Shown piece by piece: positions 42,333 to 52,231 of a stretch of DNA of 64,000 nt (its first letter is position 1; each line of letters opens with the position of its first letter). The stretch is from contig CACJXK010000001.1 in NCBI GenBank assembly GCA_902597335.1, positions 291,071 to 355,070 of the forward strand, given 5' to 3'. The DNA is from an uncultured Pelagibacteraceae bacterium (GTDB lineage: Bacteria; Pseudomonadota; Alphaproteobacteria; Pelagibacterales; Pelagibacteraceae). The notes beneath the pieces are model-generated. The model was not told where the DNA came from. It did no database searches and saw nothing but the letters and a program-made list of their open reading frames with translations. A program made the position numbers and the translations under genes.

Positions 42333-42791
42333 TTATTTAATTTCCTCTTGTGCTGCTACCTTAATTACAATCTGTGTTTGAACTTCTGAGTGTAAATTAA
42401 TTGTAACTTTAAAATCGCCTAATGATTTAATCTCTTTTGAAGGTTGTATTAAAGAGGGATTAATTTTGACTTGATCAGTTTCCTCTAAAATTTTAGAAAT
42501 TTCTGTAGGTTTGACAGATCCATATAACTCATTGTTTTCAGTACTTAATTTTCTAATAGTATAAGTCTTATCTTTTATTTTATCGTAAATTATTTTAGCT
42601 TCTTTTTTTCTATCTTGATCTTTCTTGCTTAATTCTTGTTTAATTTTTTCTACCTCTTTAATATTTTCTTTAGATGCAAAGAGAGCTTTATTCTTCGATA
42701 TAAGAAAGTTTCTAGCAAAACCTCTCTTCACATCGATTATTTCTCCAATTGATCCTATTTTTCTAACGTTTTCTAATAGTATAACTTTCAT
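42333..42791 (-). CDS. rplI: 50S ribosomal protein L9
   Basis: A 152-residue L9 with the N-terminal rRNA-binding motif MKVILLENVRKIGSIGEII and RGFARNFLISKNKAL, a long charged connecting helix (about residues 41-75) and the C-terminal domain with KLSTENNELYGSV. It is cotranscribed with rpsR (1-nt spacing) and rpsF. Confidence 0.96.
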   Translation of the reverse strand: MKVILLENVRKIGSIGEIIDVKRGFARNFLISKNKALFASKENIKEVEKIKQELSKKDQDRKKEAKIIYDKIKDKTYTIRKLSTENNELYGSVKPTEISKILEETDQVKINPSLIQPSKEIKSLGDFKVTINLHSEVQTQIVIKVAAQEEIK

Positions 42792-42792
42792 A

Positions 42793-43062
42793 TTATAATA
42801 ATGCTAAGTTTCTAGCTCTTTTAATTGATAAAGATAATTCTCTTTGTTTTTTCTGACTAACTGAAGTTATTCTTGAAGGTAAGATCTTACCGTTTTCAGA
42901 AATATATCTTTTTAAAAGTTTTATATTTTTATAATCAACTTCAGGCGCTCCTTTACCTGACAAGGGGCATTTTTTTTTAAATTTATATTTCTGATTTTGA
43001 AAAATACTAAGTTTTGCAAAATTACTTTGTTTAGTTTTTTTTTTATTATTTTTTTTTTTCAT
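42793..43062 (-). CDS. rpsR: 30S ribosomal protein S18
   Basis: An 89-residue S18 with a Lys/Asn-rich N-terminal extension ([11 protein letters not shown]), then the family core [35 protein letters not shown] and [20 protein letters not shown]. The extension of about 25 residues is longer than in E. coli, as in other alphaproteobacteria. It pairs with S6 on the ribosome; rpsF is 7 nt upstream. Confidence 0.96.
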   Translation of the reverse strand: MKKKNNKKKTKQSNFAKLSIFQNQKYKFKKKCPLSGKGAPEVDYKNIKLLKRYISENGKILPSRITSVSQKKQRELSLSIKRARNLALL

Positions 43063-43069
43063 AAATTAT

Positions 43070-43414
43070 TTAATTAGAAGAATTTTCCTTATCTTCAGTT
43101 TTTTTAAAATAATCTGTCTCTAAATCAAACTTTTTTACTTTAACAGTCAGATACCTAAGTAAATTTTTGTCTATCTTCTCATTTTTTTCTAATTCAGATA
43201 TAGTTCTTCCATCAGCTTTTATTTTGAAATGGATGTAGTTACCTTTTTTATTTTTTTTGATCAAGTATGATAAATTCATTAATCCCCAGTTCTCTAGTTT
43301 TACAACATTGCCTTCAAACTTTTCAACAATTTTAGAGTATTTATCTTTTATCTGTTTAAGTTGAGTGGGGCTGATATCTTGTCTTGCTATAATAGTATGT
43401 TCGTATAAGTTCAT
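43070..43414 (-). CDS. rpsF: 30S ribosomal protein S6
   Basis: A 114-residue S6 of ferredoxin-like fold. It begins MNLYEHTIIARQDISPTQLK, with LENWGLMNLSYLIKKNKKGNYIHF in the middle and LLRYLTVKVKKFD near the end. It is the first gene of the S6-S18-L9 cluster and is divergent from fabD, with 84 nt between their starts. I saw no convincing S6:S18 leader structure in that gap. Confidence 0.95.
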   Translation of the reverse strand: MNLYEHTIIARQDISPTQLKQIKDKYSKIVEKFEGNVVKLENWGLMNLSYLIKKNKKGNYIHFKIKADGRTISELEKNEKIDKNLLRYLTVKVKKFDLETDYFKKTEDKENSSN

Positions 43415-43498
43415 AATATTTCTTTTAAAAGAGTGAGGATATACTATTATAATTTTTTAATTACAATATAAAAAATAAGGTTTTTTCTAATATTTTCT

Positions 43499-44425
43499 AT
43501 GTTTTCTGTTTTATTTCCAGGACAAGGCTCTCAATCGGTTGGAATGGCCAAAGAATTATATGATAATTTTGATTATGTTAAAGATATTTTCAATGAAGCT
43601 AACGACATACTAAATTTATCAATAAGCAATTTAATTTTTGATGGACCGCAAGACACTTTAAATCAAACTGAAAATACACAACCAGCAATATTCTTGGTAA
43701 GTTATTCAATATTTAATGTAATAAAAAAAGAGACAGCATTCAAAATAGACAAAGCCAATTTTTTTGCTGGACATTCTTTAGGAGAATATTCAGCCTTATC
43801 ATGCACAGGCGCAATAAATTTTAAAGATACAATAAGTCTTCTCAAAATCAGAGGCAATGCAATGCAAAATGCAGTTCCTAAAAATGAGGGCGGTATGGTT
43901 GCAGTTTTAGGTGAGGAAATACAAAAAATCGAGGAAATAATTAAAAATAACAATGGTAAATATAGTTGTTTTTTAGCAAATGATAACTCCAATGGCCAAG
44001 TAGTAGTTAGTGGAAAAATCAAAGATATTGATCAATTTATAATTGAACTAAAAAAATTAAATATTAAAAATATTAAATTACCTGTCTCTGCACCATTCCA
44101 TTGCCCCTTAATGAAACCTGCAAGTGAAATTATGAGTAAAGAATTAAACCAAACTAAATTTTCTATCCCAAATAATATGATAGTTTCAAATGTGACCGCA
44201 GAACCAACAAATGATCCAAATATTATTCGGAAACTTTTAATAGATCAGATAGAGAAACCAGTACGATGGAGAGAAAGTATAATTAACATGATAAAGTTAG
44301 GAAATAAAAAATTTATTGAAATTGGCCCCGGCAAAGTATTATCGGGACTTGTAAAAAGAATTGATAGAAATGTTGAGTTATTTCAAGTAAACACTATAAG
44401 TGATCTAATAAATCTTAAAAATTAA
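43499..44425 (+). CDS. fabD: malonyl-CoA:ACP transacylase
   Basis: A 308-residue enzyme that loads malonate onto acyl carrier protein for fatty-acid synthesis. It has the N-terminal LFPGQGSQSVGMAKEL, nucleophile Ser93 in GHSLGEYSAL and catalytic His in VSAPFHCPLM, then VRWRESI and EIGPGKVLSGLVKR. Full length. It is the first gene of the fabD-fabG-acpP cluster; the stop overlaps the fabG ATG by 1 nt. Confidence 0.96.
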   Translation: MFSVLFPGQGSQSVGMAKELYDNFDYVKDIFNEANDILNLSISNLIFDGPQDTLNQTENTQPAIFLVSYSIFNVIKKETAFKIDKANFFAGHSLGEYSALSCTGAINFKDTISLLKIRGNAMQNAVPKNEGGMVAVLGEEIQKIEEIIKNNNGKYSCFLANDNSNGQVVVSGKIKDIDQFIIELKKLNIKNIKLPVSAPFHCPLMKPASEIMSKELNQTKFSIPNNMIVSNVTAEPTNDPNIIRKLLIDQIEKPVRWRESIINMIKLGNKKFIEIGPGKVLSGLVKRIDRNVELFQVNTISDLINLKN

Positions 44426-45162
44426 TGATTGACTTGAAAAATGTAAATATTATCCTTACTGGAGCCACAGGCATAATAGGTTATTCAATAGTTGAAAAAT
44501 TATTTTCATTAGGTGCGAATATTTTAGCAACAGGGACAAATGAGCAAAAACTTAAAATACTTAAAGATAAATATCAAAGTTTAAATATTTTAAAGTTTGA
44601 TATAAATGATCATTCAAAAATAGAACAATTCGTTGAAGATTGTAATAAAACTTTATCAAATAAAATTGATATTTTGATCAACAATGCTGGAATTACCCAA
44701 GATAATTTATCTATAAGGATGAAAGAGGAGGAGTGGAACAAAGTAATTGATTTAAATCTTACTTCAACTTTTTTGATAACTAAAAATGTTATAAAAAAAA
44801 TGTTAAGATCAAAAAGTGGAAAAATTATAAATATTACCTCTGTAGTAGGACACACAGGAAATATTGGGCAAGCCAATTATGCCGCATCGAAAGCAGGTAT
44901 AATTGCTATGTCCAAAAGTCTAGCTCTCGAATATGGAAAAAAAAATATTACAATCAATTCTATATCACCAGGTTTTATCATCTCGGATATGACGGCTAAA
45001 ATCAGTGATGATCATAAAGATTTGATGAAATCAAGAATTGCTCTTGATAAATTTGGTAGTCCAGAAGATGTAGCTAATTCAGTAGTTTTTCTGAGTTCAA
45101 ATTTGTCAGATTATATAACGGGAGAAACTTTACATGTTAATGGAGGCATGTATTTTAGTTGA
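44425..45162 (+). CDS. fabG: 3-oxoacyl-[acyl-carrier-protein] reductase
   Basis: A 245-residue SDR. It has [15 protein letters not shown] (cofactor loop), [10 protein letters not shown], the catalytic Ser in [10 protein letters not shown] and Tyr-Ala-Ala-Ser-Lys in ANYAASKAG, then [11 protein letters not shown] and [13 protein letters not shown]. The order fabD-fabG-acpP and the FabG-specific NAGITQD motif distinguish it from the other SDRs in the window. It reduces the 3-keto group in each elongation cycle using NADPH. Confidence 0.95.
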   Translation: MIDLKNVNIILTGATGIIGYSIVEKLFSLGANILATGTNEQKLKILKDKYQSLNILKFDINDHSKIEQFVEDCNKTLSNKIDILINNAGITQDNLSIRMKEEEWNKVIDLNLTSTFLITKNVIKKMLRSKSGKIINITSVVGHTGNIGQANYAASKAGIIAMSKSLALEYGKKNITINSISPGFIISDMTAKISDDHKDLMKSRIALDKFGSPEDVANSVVFLSSNLSDYITGETLHVNGGMYFS

Positions 45163-45208
45163 CAAAATAGATAAAATATTTATTAACAAATTAACTATAA
45201 GGAACAAA

Positions 45209-45448
45209 ATGTCAGATGATATTTCAAGCAAGGTAAAAAAAATTGTTGCAGATCACCTAGGAATTGATGAAGCAAAGGTAAATGAAGAATCAAGTTTTAT
45301 AGACGACCTTGGTGCAGATAGTTTAGATACAGTCGAGCTAGTCATGGCTTTCGAAGAAGAATTTGGATCTGAAATATCTGATAGCGATGCTGAGAAAATT
45401 TTGACTGTTGGAGACGCAGTAAAATTTATAGAGAATAAAGCAAACTAA
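45209..45448 (+). CDS. acpP: acyl carrier protein
   Basis: A 79-residue acidic carrier protein. The phosphopantetheine site is Ser38 in [19 protein letters not shown]. The open frame reaches back to 45134, but that would add 25 odd residues overlapping fabG. ATG at 45209, preceded by an AAGGA Shine-Dalgarno, gives the normal [13 protein letters not shown] start. It carries growing acyl chains for FabD/FabG and lipid A synthesis. It lies 46 nt after fabG and 12 nt before gmk. Confidence 0.96.
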   Translation: MSDDISSKVKKIVADHLGIDEAKVNEESSFIDDLGADSLDTVELVMAFEEEFGSEISDSDAEKILTVGDAVKFIENKAN

Positions 45449-45460
45449 TTTTTTACTTAA

Positions 45461-46096
45461 ATGGCCGAAAATAAAGATGGGTTGATAGTAATTCTATCCT
45501 CACCCTCTGGCGCAGGAAAAACAACTTTAGTTAAGAAAATTTCGTTAAGAAAAAATTTTAAAATTTCAATTTCACATACCACGCGAAAACCGAGACTTAA
45601 TGAGAAAGACGGTAGAGATTATTTTTTTATTGATAACAAAGAGTTTAAATTCTTAATTAAAAAGAGAAAGTTTCTAGAACATGCAAAAGTCTTTAATAAT
45701 TATTACGGATCTTTAAAAAAAACTGTTATAGAAAACTTAAAGAAGGGTGAAAATGTAATTTTTGATATAGATTGGCAAGGAACTCGTCAAATAATAAATA
45801 AGAAACTTAGATATAAGATAATAACTATATTTATTCTTCCACCATCAAAAAAAGAGTTATTCAATAGATTGTTAAAAAGAGATCAGAAAGATAAAAAAAT
45901 TGCATCTGAGAGAATGAAACAATTTAAAGCAGATGTTATGCATTGGAAAGACTACGATTTCACTGTTATTAATGATAAAGTTGAATTTTGTTATAAAGAA
46001 ATAATAAATTTTATTGAAAAAAGAAAAAAAAATAGTGTTAATTTAGGCTACGACAAAAAAATTATAATAAACCATATAAAAAGCTTAATCAATTAG
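45461..46096 (+). CDS. gmk: guanylate kinase
   Basis: A 211-residue P-loop kinase that converts GMP to GDP. It has the Walker A loop [11 protein letters not shown] near residues 13-23, [19 protein letters not shown] (GMP-binding region), [10 protein letters not shown] and [10 protein letters not shown]. The lid Arg residues are in RLLKRDQKD. The basic C-terminal tail is typical of AT-rich genomes. It ends 12 nt inside the convergent rsmA gene. Confidence 0.95.
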   Translation: MAENKDGLIVILSSPSGAGKTTLVKKISLRKNFKISISHTTRKPRLNEKDGRDYFFIDNKEFKFLIKKRKFLEHAKVFNNYYGSLKKTVIENLKKGENVIFDIDWQGTRQIINKKLRYKIITIFILPPSKKELFNRLLKRDQKDKKIASERMKQFKADVMHWKDYDFTVINDKVEFCYKEIINFIEKRKKNSVNLGYDKKIIINHIKSLIN

Positions 46097-46876
46097 AGTT
46101 TCATAAATTTCACAAATTTTATAATAGGTGAGCTCATTTAAATTTTGAGGCCTAAGATTTAAATCGATACTTAGTTTTTCGGATATCTCTTGAAAATCTT
46201 TAAATAGAAACTTTAAGGGTTTTTTAATCATTTTGCGTTTTTGGCTAAAAAAAATATTTGTAATATGTTCTAAATTTTTTGGATTGTTTAAATTAAATAT
46301 TTTTTTTTTTGGTGTAAAAACTAACAAGGTGCTTTTGACTTTAGGTGCTGGTTTAAAACATGATGGATCTATATCCACAATTTTTTCTATTTCCATTTTC
46401 CAATTGGATATTATTGATAGCCGTCCATAATTTTTTGTATTTGATTTAGCGATTATTCTATCTGCAACTTCTTTTTGAAACATAAGTATAAATTTTTTAC
46501 AAAAACTACTTAGATTTTCAATTTTGATCCATTTTGTTAATATTTGAGTTGATACATTGTAAGGTAAATTTCCAAAAACAATCAATTTTTTATTATAAAA
46601 ATTTTTGTATGAAAATTTTATCATATCATCGTTAATAACTTTTATTTTATCGCCAAACTTTTTATTTAGGTATTCTGCTAGTCTTTGATCTTTTTCTATC
46701 ACTATAAAATCCTTCGGTTTCCTCTCTAAAATTTTTTCTGTTAGTTTTCCAGTGCCTGGACCAACTTCAATTACTGTATCTTTGCTGGTAATATTACCTG
46801 TTTCGGCAATTAAATTGATTATATTTCTGTCATTTAAAAAATTCTGTCCTAAGCTTTTTTTAGCAAAAAAATTCAT
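46085..46876 (-). CDS. rsmA: 16S rRNA (adenine1518-N6/adenine1519-N6) dimethyltransferase
   Basis: A 263-residue KsgA-type methyltransferase. It begins [11 protein letters not shown], then [16 protein letters not shown] (SAM loop), NDDMIKF and the catalytic [19 protein letters not shown] and [12 protein letters not shown] mark the C-terminal domain. It dimethylates two adenines near the 3' end of 16S rRNA during small-subunit maturation. The ATG overlaps the pdxA stop by 4 nt; the surA-pdxA-rsmA order is conserved. Confidence 0.95.
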   Translation of the reverse strand: MNFFAKKSLGQNFLNDRNIINLIAETGNITSKDTVIEVGPGTGKLTEKILERKPKDFIVIEKDQRLAEYLNKKFGDKIKVINDDMIKFSYKNFYNKKLIVFGNLPYNVSTQILTKWIKIENLSSFCKKFILMFQKEVADRIIAKSNTKNYGRLSIISNWKMEIEKIVDIDPSCFKPAPKVKSTLLVFTPKKKIFNLNNPKNLEHITNIFFSQKRKMIKKPLKFLFKDFQEISEKLSIDLNLRPQNLNELTYYKICEIYETLID

Positions 46877-47838
46877 CTAATTTTATTTAAAAAATCAAAA
46901 GCATAAAAAATTGATGCTGGGTCAGACTTATTTTTTCCAATCATTTCAAAATTTGGCCCATGATCAGGAGTAATTTTTAAAAAGGGTAATCCAATTGTCA
47001 CATTTATAGCATTAAATTTAAACAAAGTTTTTGCGGGAGTTAGAACTTGATCATGATACATTCCAACTACTACATCAAATTTTTTGATATTTTTTTTTAA
47101 GAAAAAAGTATCTGCTGCTATTGGACCTTCAACACTAATTTTTTTATTTATTAAATATTTTACTGCTGGAATAATTTCTTTCTTTTCTTCACTAATAGAA
47201 TCTATGCTTTCACAATGTGGGTTTAAACCTAGAATTGCAATCTTTGGAATTTTTCCTAACTTTTTTTTATAAAATTCATCTATTTGTTTAACATTATCTA
47301 TTATTTTATTTTTTTTAATTAAATTGCTAACTCTTTTTATTGGTATATGAGTTGTGAGAGGATTTACAGCTAGATTTTTATTAAAAATTAACATCACAGG
47401 TTTTTTTGAATTTGTCTTTTCAGCAATATATTCTGTAATACCCGGAAACTTTTTTTTTAGAAAATGCTTCTTTGATATTGGACCATTAATAAGAGCATGT
47501 ATATTCTCATTTTTGATTAATTTTAAACTAAGTTTAAAGCAGTCTTCAATGTATTTGTTTGAAAAATTTGAGATTACAGAAAAAGGTTTTTTAAATTTAT
47601 AATCAATATTTAAAATATTAATACTCCCCTTTAATGAATCATTTATTTTTGTTATTTTATTTATTGGCATCTTATAATTAAGGAATTTCATCTGTTTTTG
47701 AAATAACTCAAAACATCCAATTAAAACTATTTTTTTTTTTATTTTTTTTAATTTTTTTTTTTTAAAGTATTTCAATAAAATTTCTGAAAAAGTCGAATTA
47801 GGTTCTCCAAGCACTATCAGTATTATTTTAGTATTCAT
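46873..47838 (-). CDS. pdxA: 4-hydroxythreonine-4-phosphate dehydrogenase
   Basis: A 321-residue PdxA, acting in DXP-dependent vitamin B6 synthesis. Signatures are ILIVLGEPNS near the start, INGPISKKHFLKKKFPGITEYIA, LTTHIPIKRVSNLI, LGLNPHCES and VVGMYHDQVLTPAKTLF (a metal-ligand His). The usual PDHGTAxDxAG motif reads PDHGPNFEMIGK here, so its second half is altered, although the His is retained. It overlaps surA by 11 nt. Poly-T runs in this gene look like AT-rich coding, not frameshifts. Confidence 0.92.
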   Translation of the reverse strand: MNTKIILIVLGEPNSTFSEILLKYFKKKKLKKIKKKIVLIGCFELFQKQMKFLNYKMPINKITKINDSLKGSINILNIDYKFKKPFSVISNFSNKYIEDCFKLSLKLIKNENIHALINGPISKKHFLKKKFPGITEYIAEKTNSKKPVMLIFNKNLAVNPLTTHIPIKRVSNLIKKNKIIDNVKQIDEFYKKKLGKIPKIAILGLNPHCESIDSISEEKKEIIPAVKYLINKKISVEGPIAADTFFLKKNIKKFDVVVGMYHDQVLTPAKTLFKFNAINVTIGLPFLKITPDHGPNFEMIGKNKSDPASIFYAFDFLNKIR

Positions 47839-48760
47839 TTATTTCTATATTTTTTCTTAATCTTTTGTAAAAAATTGTTGAAAAACTATTTAATTGTCTA
47901 TTTGTTTCATTATTGATAAGTTTTTTTAATTGTTCGTCTAAATTGATTTTTTGTTTTACTTCTTTTTTGTCATTTATTTTAATCAAAATGTAACCTTTTT
48001 GTAGTTTAATAGGTTTGCTAATTTCATTGATATTTAATTTACCAATTTCATTAATAATTTTGCTAGATAATTGTAATTCATTAACCCATCCAATCAAACC
48101 ACCTTTATTTGATGTGTTGGCAGAACTAAAAATATTTGCTGTATTTTCAAATCCTATGTTTTCAATGCTTTCATTGATTTTTGAAATTTTATAATCAAAA
48201 CTTTCTTCGAAACTTTCTTCAAAAAATATTTCTGAAAGATTGTATGAAAACTTTTTTCTTTCTTTACTAATTTGTTTTTGAATCTTTTGTTTTAATTGAT
48301 TTTTGTTAATAACTACATTTGTTGAATATTTCTCATAAACCAATTGATTCCATAAAGCCTCTACAAAAAATTTTTGTTTTATTATCTCATAATCTAAACT
48401 TAGATTTTCCAATATTTTCTTAAAATTTTCTCTATTTTTTATATTTTTTTTCAACAATAAATTTTTTTCGACAATATCAATTATTTTTTCATTTTTAGAA
48501 AAATCGAAATACTTCTCTAATTCTTTTTTTTTAATTATGTCAGTGATTAGGGAATCTATGGCAATATTTTGCATTCTTGGGTTGCTCAGTTCTTGCAATT
48601 TTGGATTTAAAAAAAATAAATACTTTTTTTCATTTTCAATATCAAAATTAGTGATTATGTTGTCATCTATTTTAACTTTAATTTCTATTAAATTTCCAAA
48701 TACCTGATTATTGAAATTAAAAAAAAATATAATTATCAAAAATAATTTAATTTTTCTCAT
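47828..48760 (-). CDS. surA: SurA-like periplasmic peptidyl-prolyl isomerase
   Basis: A 310-residue chaperone with a signal peptide (RKIKLFLIIIFFFNFNNQVFG). An N-terminal SurA domain (about residues 25-150) is followed by one parvulin-type PPIase domain (about 175-275, with SSANTSNKGGLIGWVNE and LQKGYILIKINDKKE). It helps fold outer-membrane proteins such as LptD, whose gene is 2 nt upstream. Poor overall conservation keeps the name at family level; position and domains support it. Confidence 0.88.
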   Translation of the reverse strand: MRKIKLFLIIIFFFNFNNQVFGNLIEIKVKIDDNIITNFDIENEKKYLFFLNPKLQELSNPRMQNIAIDSLITDIIKKKELEKYFDFSKNEKIIDIVEKNLLLKKNIKNRENFKKILENLSLDYEIIKQKFFVEALWNQLVYEKYSTNVVINKNQLKQKIQKQISKERKKFSYNLSEIFFEESFEESFDYKISKINESIENIGFENTANIFSSANTSNKGGLIGWVNELQLSSKIINEIGKLNINEISKPIKLQKGYILIKINDKKEVKQKINLDEQLKKLINNETNRQLNSFSTIFYKRLRKNIEINEY

Positions 48761-48762
48761 TG

Positions 48763-51156
48763 TTACTCAAAAATTGTATCTGCTGATCCACGCAATTCTG
48801 CAAATGGAATAAATTTTATTAAAAAGTATAAACTCTCATCTGGTACCAAGCTTCCATCTCTAAAAAACTTTTTTTCATACTCAAAAGAAGCAGATAAACA
48901 GTCTGTTTCATACTTGTAAGCTAATTTGTAAAATTGAGTAAAATCATCTTTAAGGTCTTTAGTTGTATCAAATTTTAGTGAGTGTTCATTTGAAAATTTA
49001 ACTTCTGTATTATTTTTCAATAATTCTGAATTTCCAAGTTCATGATTTTCTGTAATATAATCAAAAGTAGTTATAAGTTTATTTACACCTAATTTTGCAG
49101 TGATAGCATCATAATTAGAAAATTTTAAATCTCTATCGTATGAAAAATTGTAATTAAATTCAAATCTGTCATCTAATTTGTAAAAAATATCTCCAATTAT
49201 ATCAGATCTAGTTTGGTCTAATTTTGATATATGAGGTAATGTTTTGTTTTTCTTATCTTTAAATACATTTCCAACATTAAATCCTAGTATTTTTTCATTT
49301 TTAAAATTTTGTTTTTCAAACTCTAAACCTAACGTTAAAGATTTCCCTTTCTCAACCATATCCGATCTTCCGATACGATTTGGTGAGAAAATACTACTAT
49401 AATCTAATCTTGAGCCCGAAGAGGAAATATTCTTTCCATTTGTTGGGCTAAATCTTAATTGAGCTATGGGTTTTAAAAAATTATTGCTATCATTTAAATT
49501 TTTCTTTAGTGGGAGTTCTGATTTAAGTAAAAAAGTACCAAATATTTCATGGTCATTTTTTTCTTCGTATACAGAAGAATTCTCTGAATAGGTATTAAAA
49601 TTTTTTAATAAAAAACTGTAATCTGTTACTATTCCTTTCGATGAAATAAAGTCATAGGACTCAAAGTTAAAATCATTGTTGATTAAAGTTTCATAAATAT
49701 TTGTATTATAAATTTTTTGAAAACCAGAGGATAAAAACTTAAATTGACCATTATAACTTTCATCTAATTCTATTTCCTTGCTAAAATTAAAATCAGGAAA
49801 AACATATTGATATTTGTCGCTATCATTTTTTGATAAATCTTCATATAGTCTTACTTTTGTTATAATGTTGGTATTATCGTTAATATTTTTATCAACTTCA
49901 AAATGAGAGCTCAAAACACTATCACTTTCAATGATCGGAGTGTAACTTTTAATATCATGTATCTTTAGATAATTATCATTGTTGACATTTTGAAGTTTTA
50001 AATCAAAATTTGTATTATTATTAAGCTTTCCACTTAAGTTTGCAAATATATGAGAACTAGTATCACTATCTTTTCTATTGAAACTAAAATCTGTTTTTAA
50101 ATTTGAATTTTTAAAAGCTTCTCTATATTCTGTGTGAAAAATAAAATCATTTTCAATATAAAATCTTGGCTTAAAAGTAAGATCTTTCGAATTTGATAGG
50201 TTATAGAAATAGGGTATGCTAACAGAGGACCCTAAATTACCCGAACCTTTATAAAAAGGTGATAAAAAACCTGACTTTCTTTTTACTGATGGATCCGGAT
50301 GATTAAAATAAGGAATATAAGCAACTTTTTTACCGAAAACTTTTAACCATGAATTTTCATATATAAATAACTTCTTTATTTTGTCATGAGTGAATATTTC
50401 GCTTTGCATCTCCCATCCTCTGCAGCTTTTATTCTCAATACTACAAGTACTAAAAACAGTCTTATAAATCTTTGTTTTATTATCGTTAGATAAAATCCCT
50501 CTACCTTTTAACATAGGATCATTATTCTTATTCCCAAAGAATGAATCATCAAATTCAACAAATACTTCTTTCCCAATTATTTCGTTTTTTTTTAGATTTA
50601 TTTTGGAGTTTTCAAAAAAATAATTATTAGAATTTTTATCAGTAACAATGATCTCCTTAGACGATATTATCTCAGTATTTAAGTTAAAATTTAAACCTTT
50701 ATTAAAAACAAATTTATTTTTATTGTGATCAGCTACTGTTGTTAGTTCATTGCTTGATATTTTATTGATATTTCTATTATACAAGACATCAGATGAATTT
50801 ATTTTATAAAAATTATCACTGACAATATATGTCTGGCTTTTAGAAAATAGAGTATTTTTAATTTCATTGTAAATTATTTTTTCGCTTTCAATATATATTT
50901 GATTTTCATTATCAAAATATTTAACGTCATCAATTACAATTAGCTCAGATATTTCTTTATTATAAATAAATTTATCACCTTCAATTATTAAATTATTGGA
51001 TGGAATTTTTGCTTTTCCTTTTGTTGCAAAAATCATTTTACCCTCGTTTTCAATTTTAATATTTTTGGAGTCAAAAAAAATAGTATTTGCTTTTGAATTT
51101 GAATTGACTAATACCAATATGAAAAAGATATAATTTATTAATTTTTTAATTTTCAT
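48763..51156 (-). CDS. lptD: LPS-assembly protein LptD
   Basis: A 797-residue outer-membrane protein with a signal peptide (residues 1-23). An N-terminal OstA/LptA-like jellyroll (about 25-190, short repeats such as NLIIEGDKFIYNKEISELIVI) is followed by a large beta-barrel. The Cys residues FSTCSIENKSC match the disulfide-forming pairs known in LptD. It inserts lipopolysaccharide at the cell surface and needs LptE; no lptE is in the window. It overlaps lptG by 11 nt and lies 2 nt from surA. Confidence 0.92.
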   Translation of the reverse strand: MKIKKLINYIFFILVLVNSNSKANTIFFDSKNIKIENEGKMIFATKGKAKIPSNNLIIEGDKFIYNKEISELIVIDDVKYFDNENQIYIESEKIIYNEIKNTLFSKSQTYIVSDNFYKINSSDVLYNRNINKISSNELTTVADHNKNKFVFNKGLNFNLNTEIISSKEIIVTDKNSNNYFFENSKINLKKNEIIGKEVFVEFDDSFFGNKNNDPMLKGRGILSNDNKTKIYKTVFSTCSIENKSCRGWEMQSEIFTHDKIKKLFIYENSWLKVFGKKVAYIPYFNHPDPSVKRKSGFLSPFYKGSGNLGSSVSIPYFYNLSNSKDLTFKPRFYIENDFIFHTEYREAFKNSNLKTDFSFNRKDSDTSSHIFANLSGKLNNNTNFDLKLQNVNNDNYLKIHDIKSYTPIIESDSVLSSHFEVDKNINDNTNIITKVRLYEDLSKNDSDKYQYVFPDFNFSKEIELDESYNGQFKFLSSGFQKIYNTNIYETLINNDFNFESYDFISSKGIVTDYSFLLKNFNTYSENSSVYEEKNDHEIFGTFLLKSELPLKKNLNDSNNFLKPIAQLRFSPTNGKNISSSGSRLDYSSIFSPNRIGRSDMVEKGKSLTLGLEFEKQNFKNEKILGFNVGNVFKDKKNKTLPHISKLDQTRSDIIGDIFYKLDDRFEFNYNFSYDRDLKFSNYDAITAKLGVNKLITTFDYITENHELGNSELLKNNTEVKFSNEHSLKFDTTKDLKDDFTQFYKLAYKYETDCLSASFEYEKKFFRDGSLVPDESLYFLIKFIPFAELRGSADTIFE

Positions 51157-52231
51157 TTAATTTAGTTAATCCTAACGAGCATATTAGAAAAATTAGAATT
51201 TGGGGAAACCATACAGATAGTTCTACAGGCAAAGTCTCATTTTTTCCGAACAAGATTGAGAAATAATTAATGTAGTAAAATATTACTGAGACAATTACTC
51301 CTAAAACTACTAGGAAGAATTTTGACTTTATAAAGTTTAGCTTAAACATTAATAATGCACCAATTATTGAGGTAAGTGTTAGATAAAATGGTGTACTGTA
51401 TATTTTATTTAGATGCAGCCTGACTTCAGTTGCAGAGTAGCCTATAGAATTATAATTTTCCTTTAACTCAATTAATTGAAAAATATTTAATGAATTTAAA
51501 TTTGAATATAAGTTTGAAATAATTTCACCGTTAAATGATGAGTTGTATTGATATATTTCAAAATCTTCAGTCATTCTTTTGTCTGAATAAACTTTAACAT
51601 CACTTAAGATCCAATTTTTTTTATCAATATTAGCTTTTTTAGAAATAATAGTATTTAACAACTTATAGTTCTTATCTAATTCTATTATTTCCAAGTTTTC
51701 TAAATCATTTATTTTATAAGTTTTAGCATTGATAATATAAATTTTATTTCCATCTTCGCTTTTTTCTTTTATCCACAATCCATCCTGATTAACTACAGCT
51801 AAATGGTCTCCTGCATCAGAATATTTGTATTTCATATTTAAATATAAACTTTTTAGATTTGCTGAGAATGAATAGTAAGCAATTATTATTATTATACCTG
51901 TCAAAATTGAAACTATTGAAATTATCAAAGTTATTTTAATATTATCTATACCGTTACTCCTTAGCAGCTCTATCTCTTCATTTTCATAAAGATTTATAAA
52001 AAAAAACATAACTCCTAACAAATATATAAATGGAAGTATTTCAAAAATAACGGAGGGAATATTTAAAATTGTCAATATAATTGGATAGTAAAGCTCGATT
52101 TCTTTGTCTTCAAAATATTTAATTTCCTCAAAAATATTTAAAAAAAAACTTAAAAAAATAAATACCAAAAGAATAATAAATATATTTTTTAGAAAAAGTT
52201 TTGTTAAATAGTTTTGATATTGTTTTAACAT
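51146..52231 (-). CDS. lptG: LPS export permease LptG
   Basis: A 361-residue YjgP/YjgQ-family permease with three N-terminal helices, a periplasmic beta-jellyroll domain of about 170 residues, and three C-terminal helices. It starts MLKQYQNYLTKLFLKN; the LRSNGIDNIKI segment is the coupling-helix region that docks on LptB. With LptF and the ATPase LptB it extracts LPS from the inner membrane. It shares 1 nt with lptF. Confidence 0.9.
   Translation of the reverse strand: MLKQYQNYLTKLFLKNIFIILLVFIFLSFFLNIFEEIKYFEDKEIELYYPIILTILNIPSVIFEILPFIYLLGVMFFFINLYENEEIELLRSNGIDNIKITLIISIVSILTGIIIIIAYYSFSANLKSLYLNMKYKYSDAGDHLAVVNQDGLWIKEKSEDGNKIYIINAKTYKINDLENLEIIELDKNYKLLNTIISKKANIDKKNWILSDVKVYSDKRMTEDFEIYQYNSSFNGEIISNLYSNLNSLNIFQLIELKENYNSIGYSATEVRLHLNKIYSTPFYLTLTSIIGALLMFKLNFIKSKFFLVVLGVIVSVIFYYINYFSILFGKNETLPVELSVWFPQILIFLICSLGLTKLNEN

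Noticed and set aside
43415..43498. possible S6:S18 autoregulatory leader before rpsF
   Set aside because: The gap is AT-rich and I could not find the paired stem and motif expected for that leader.
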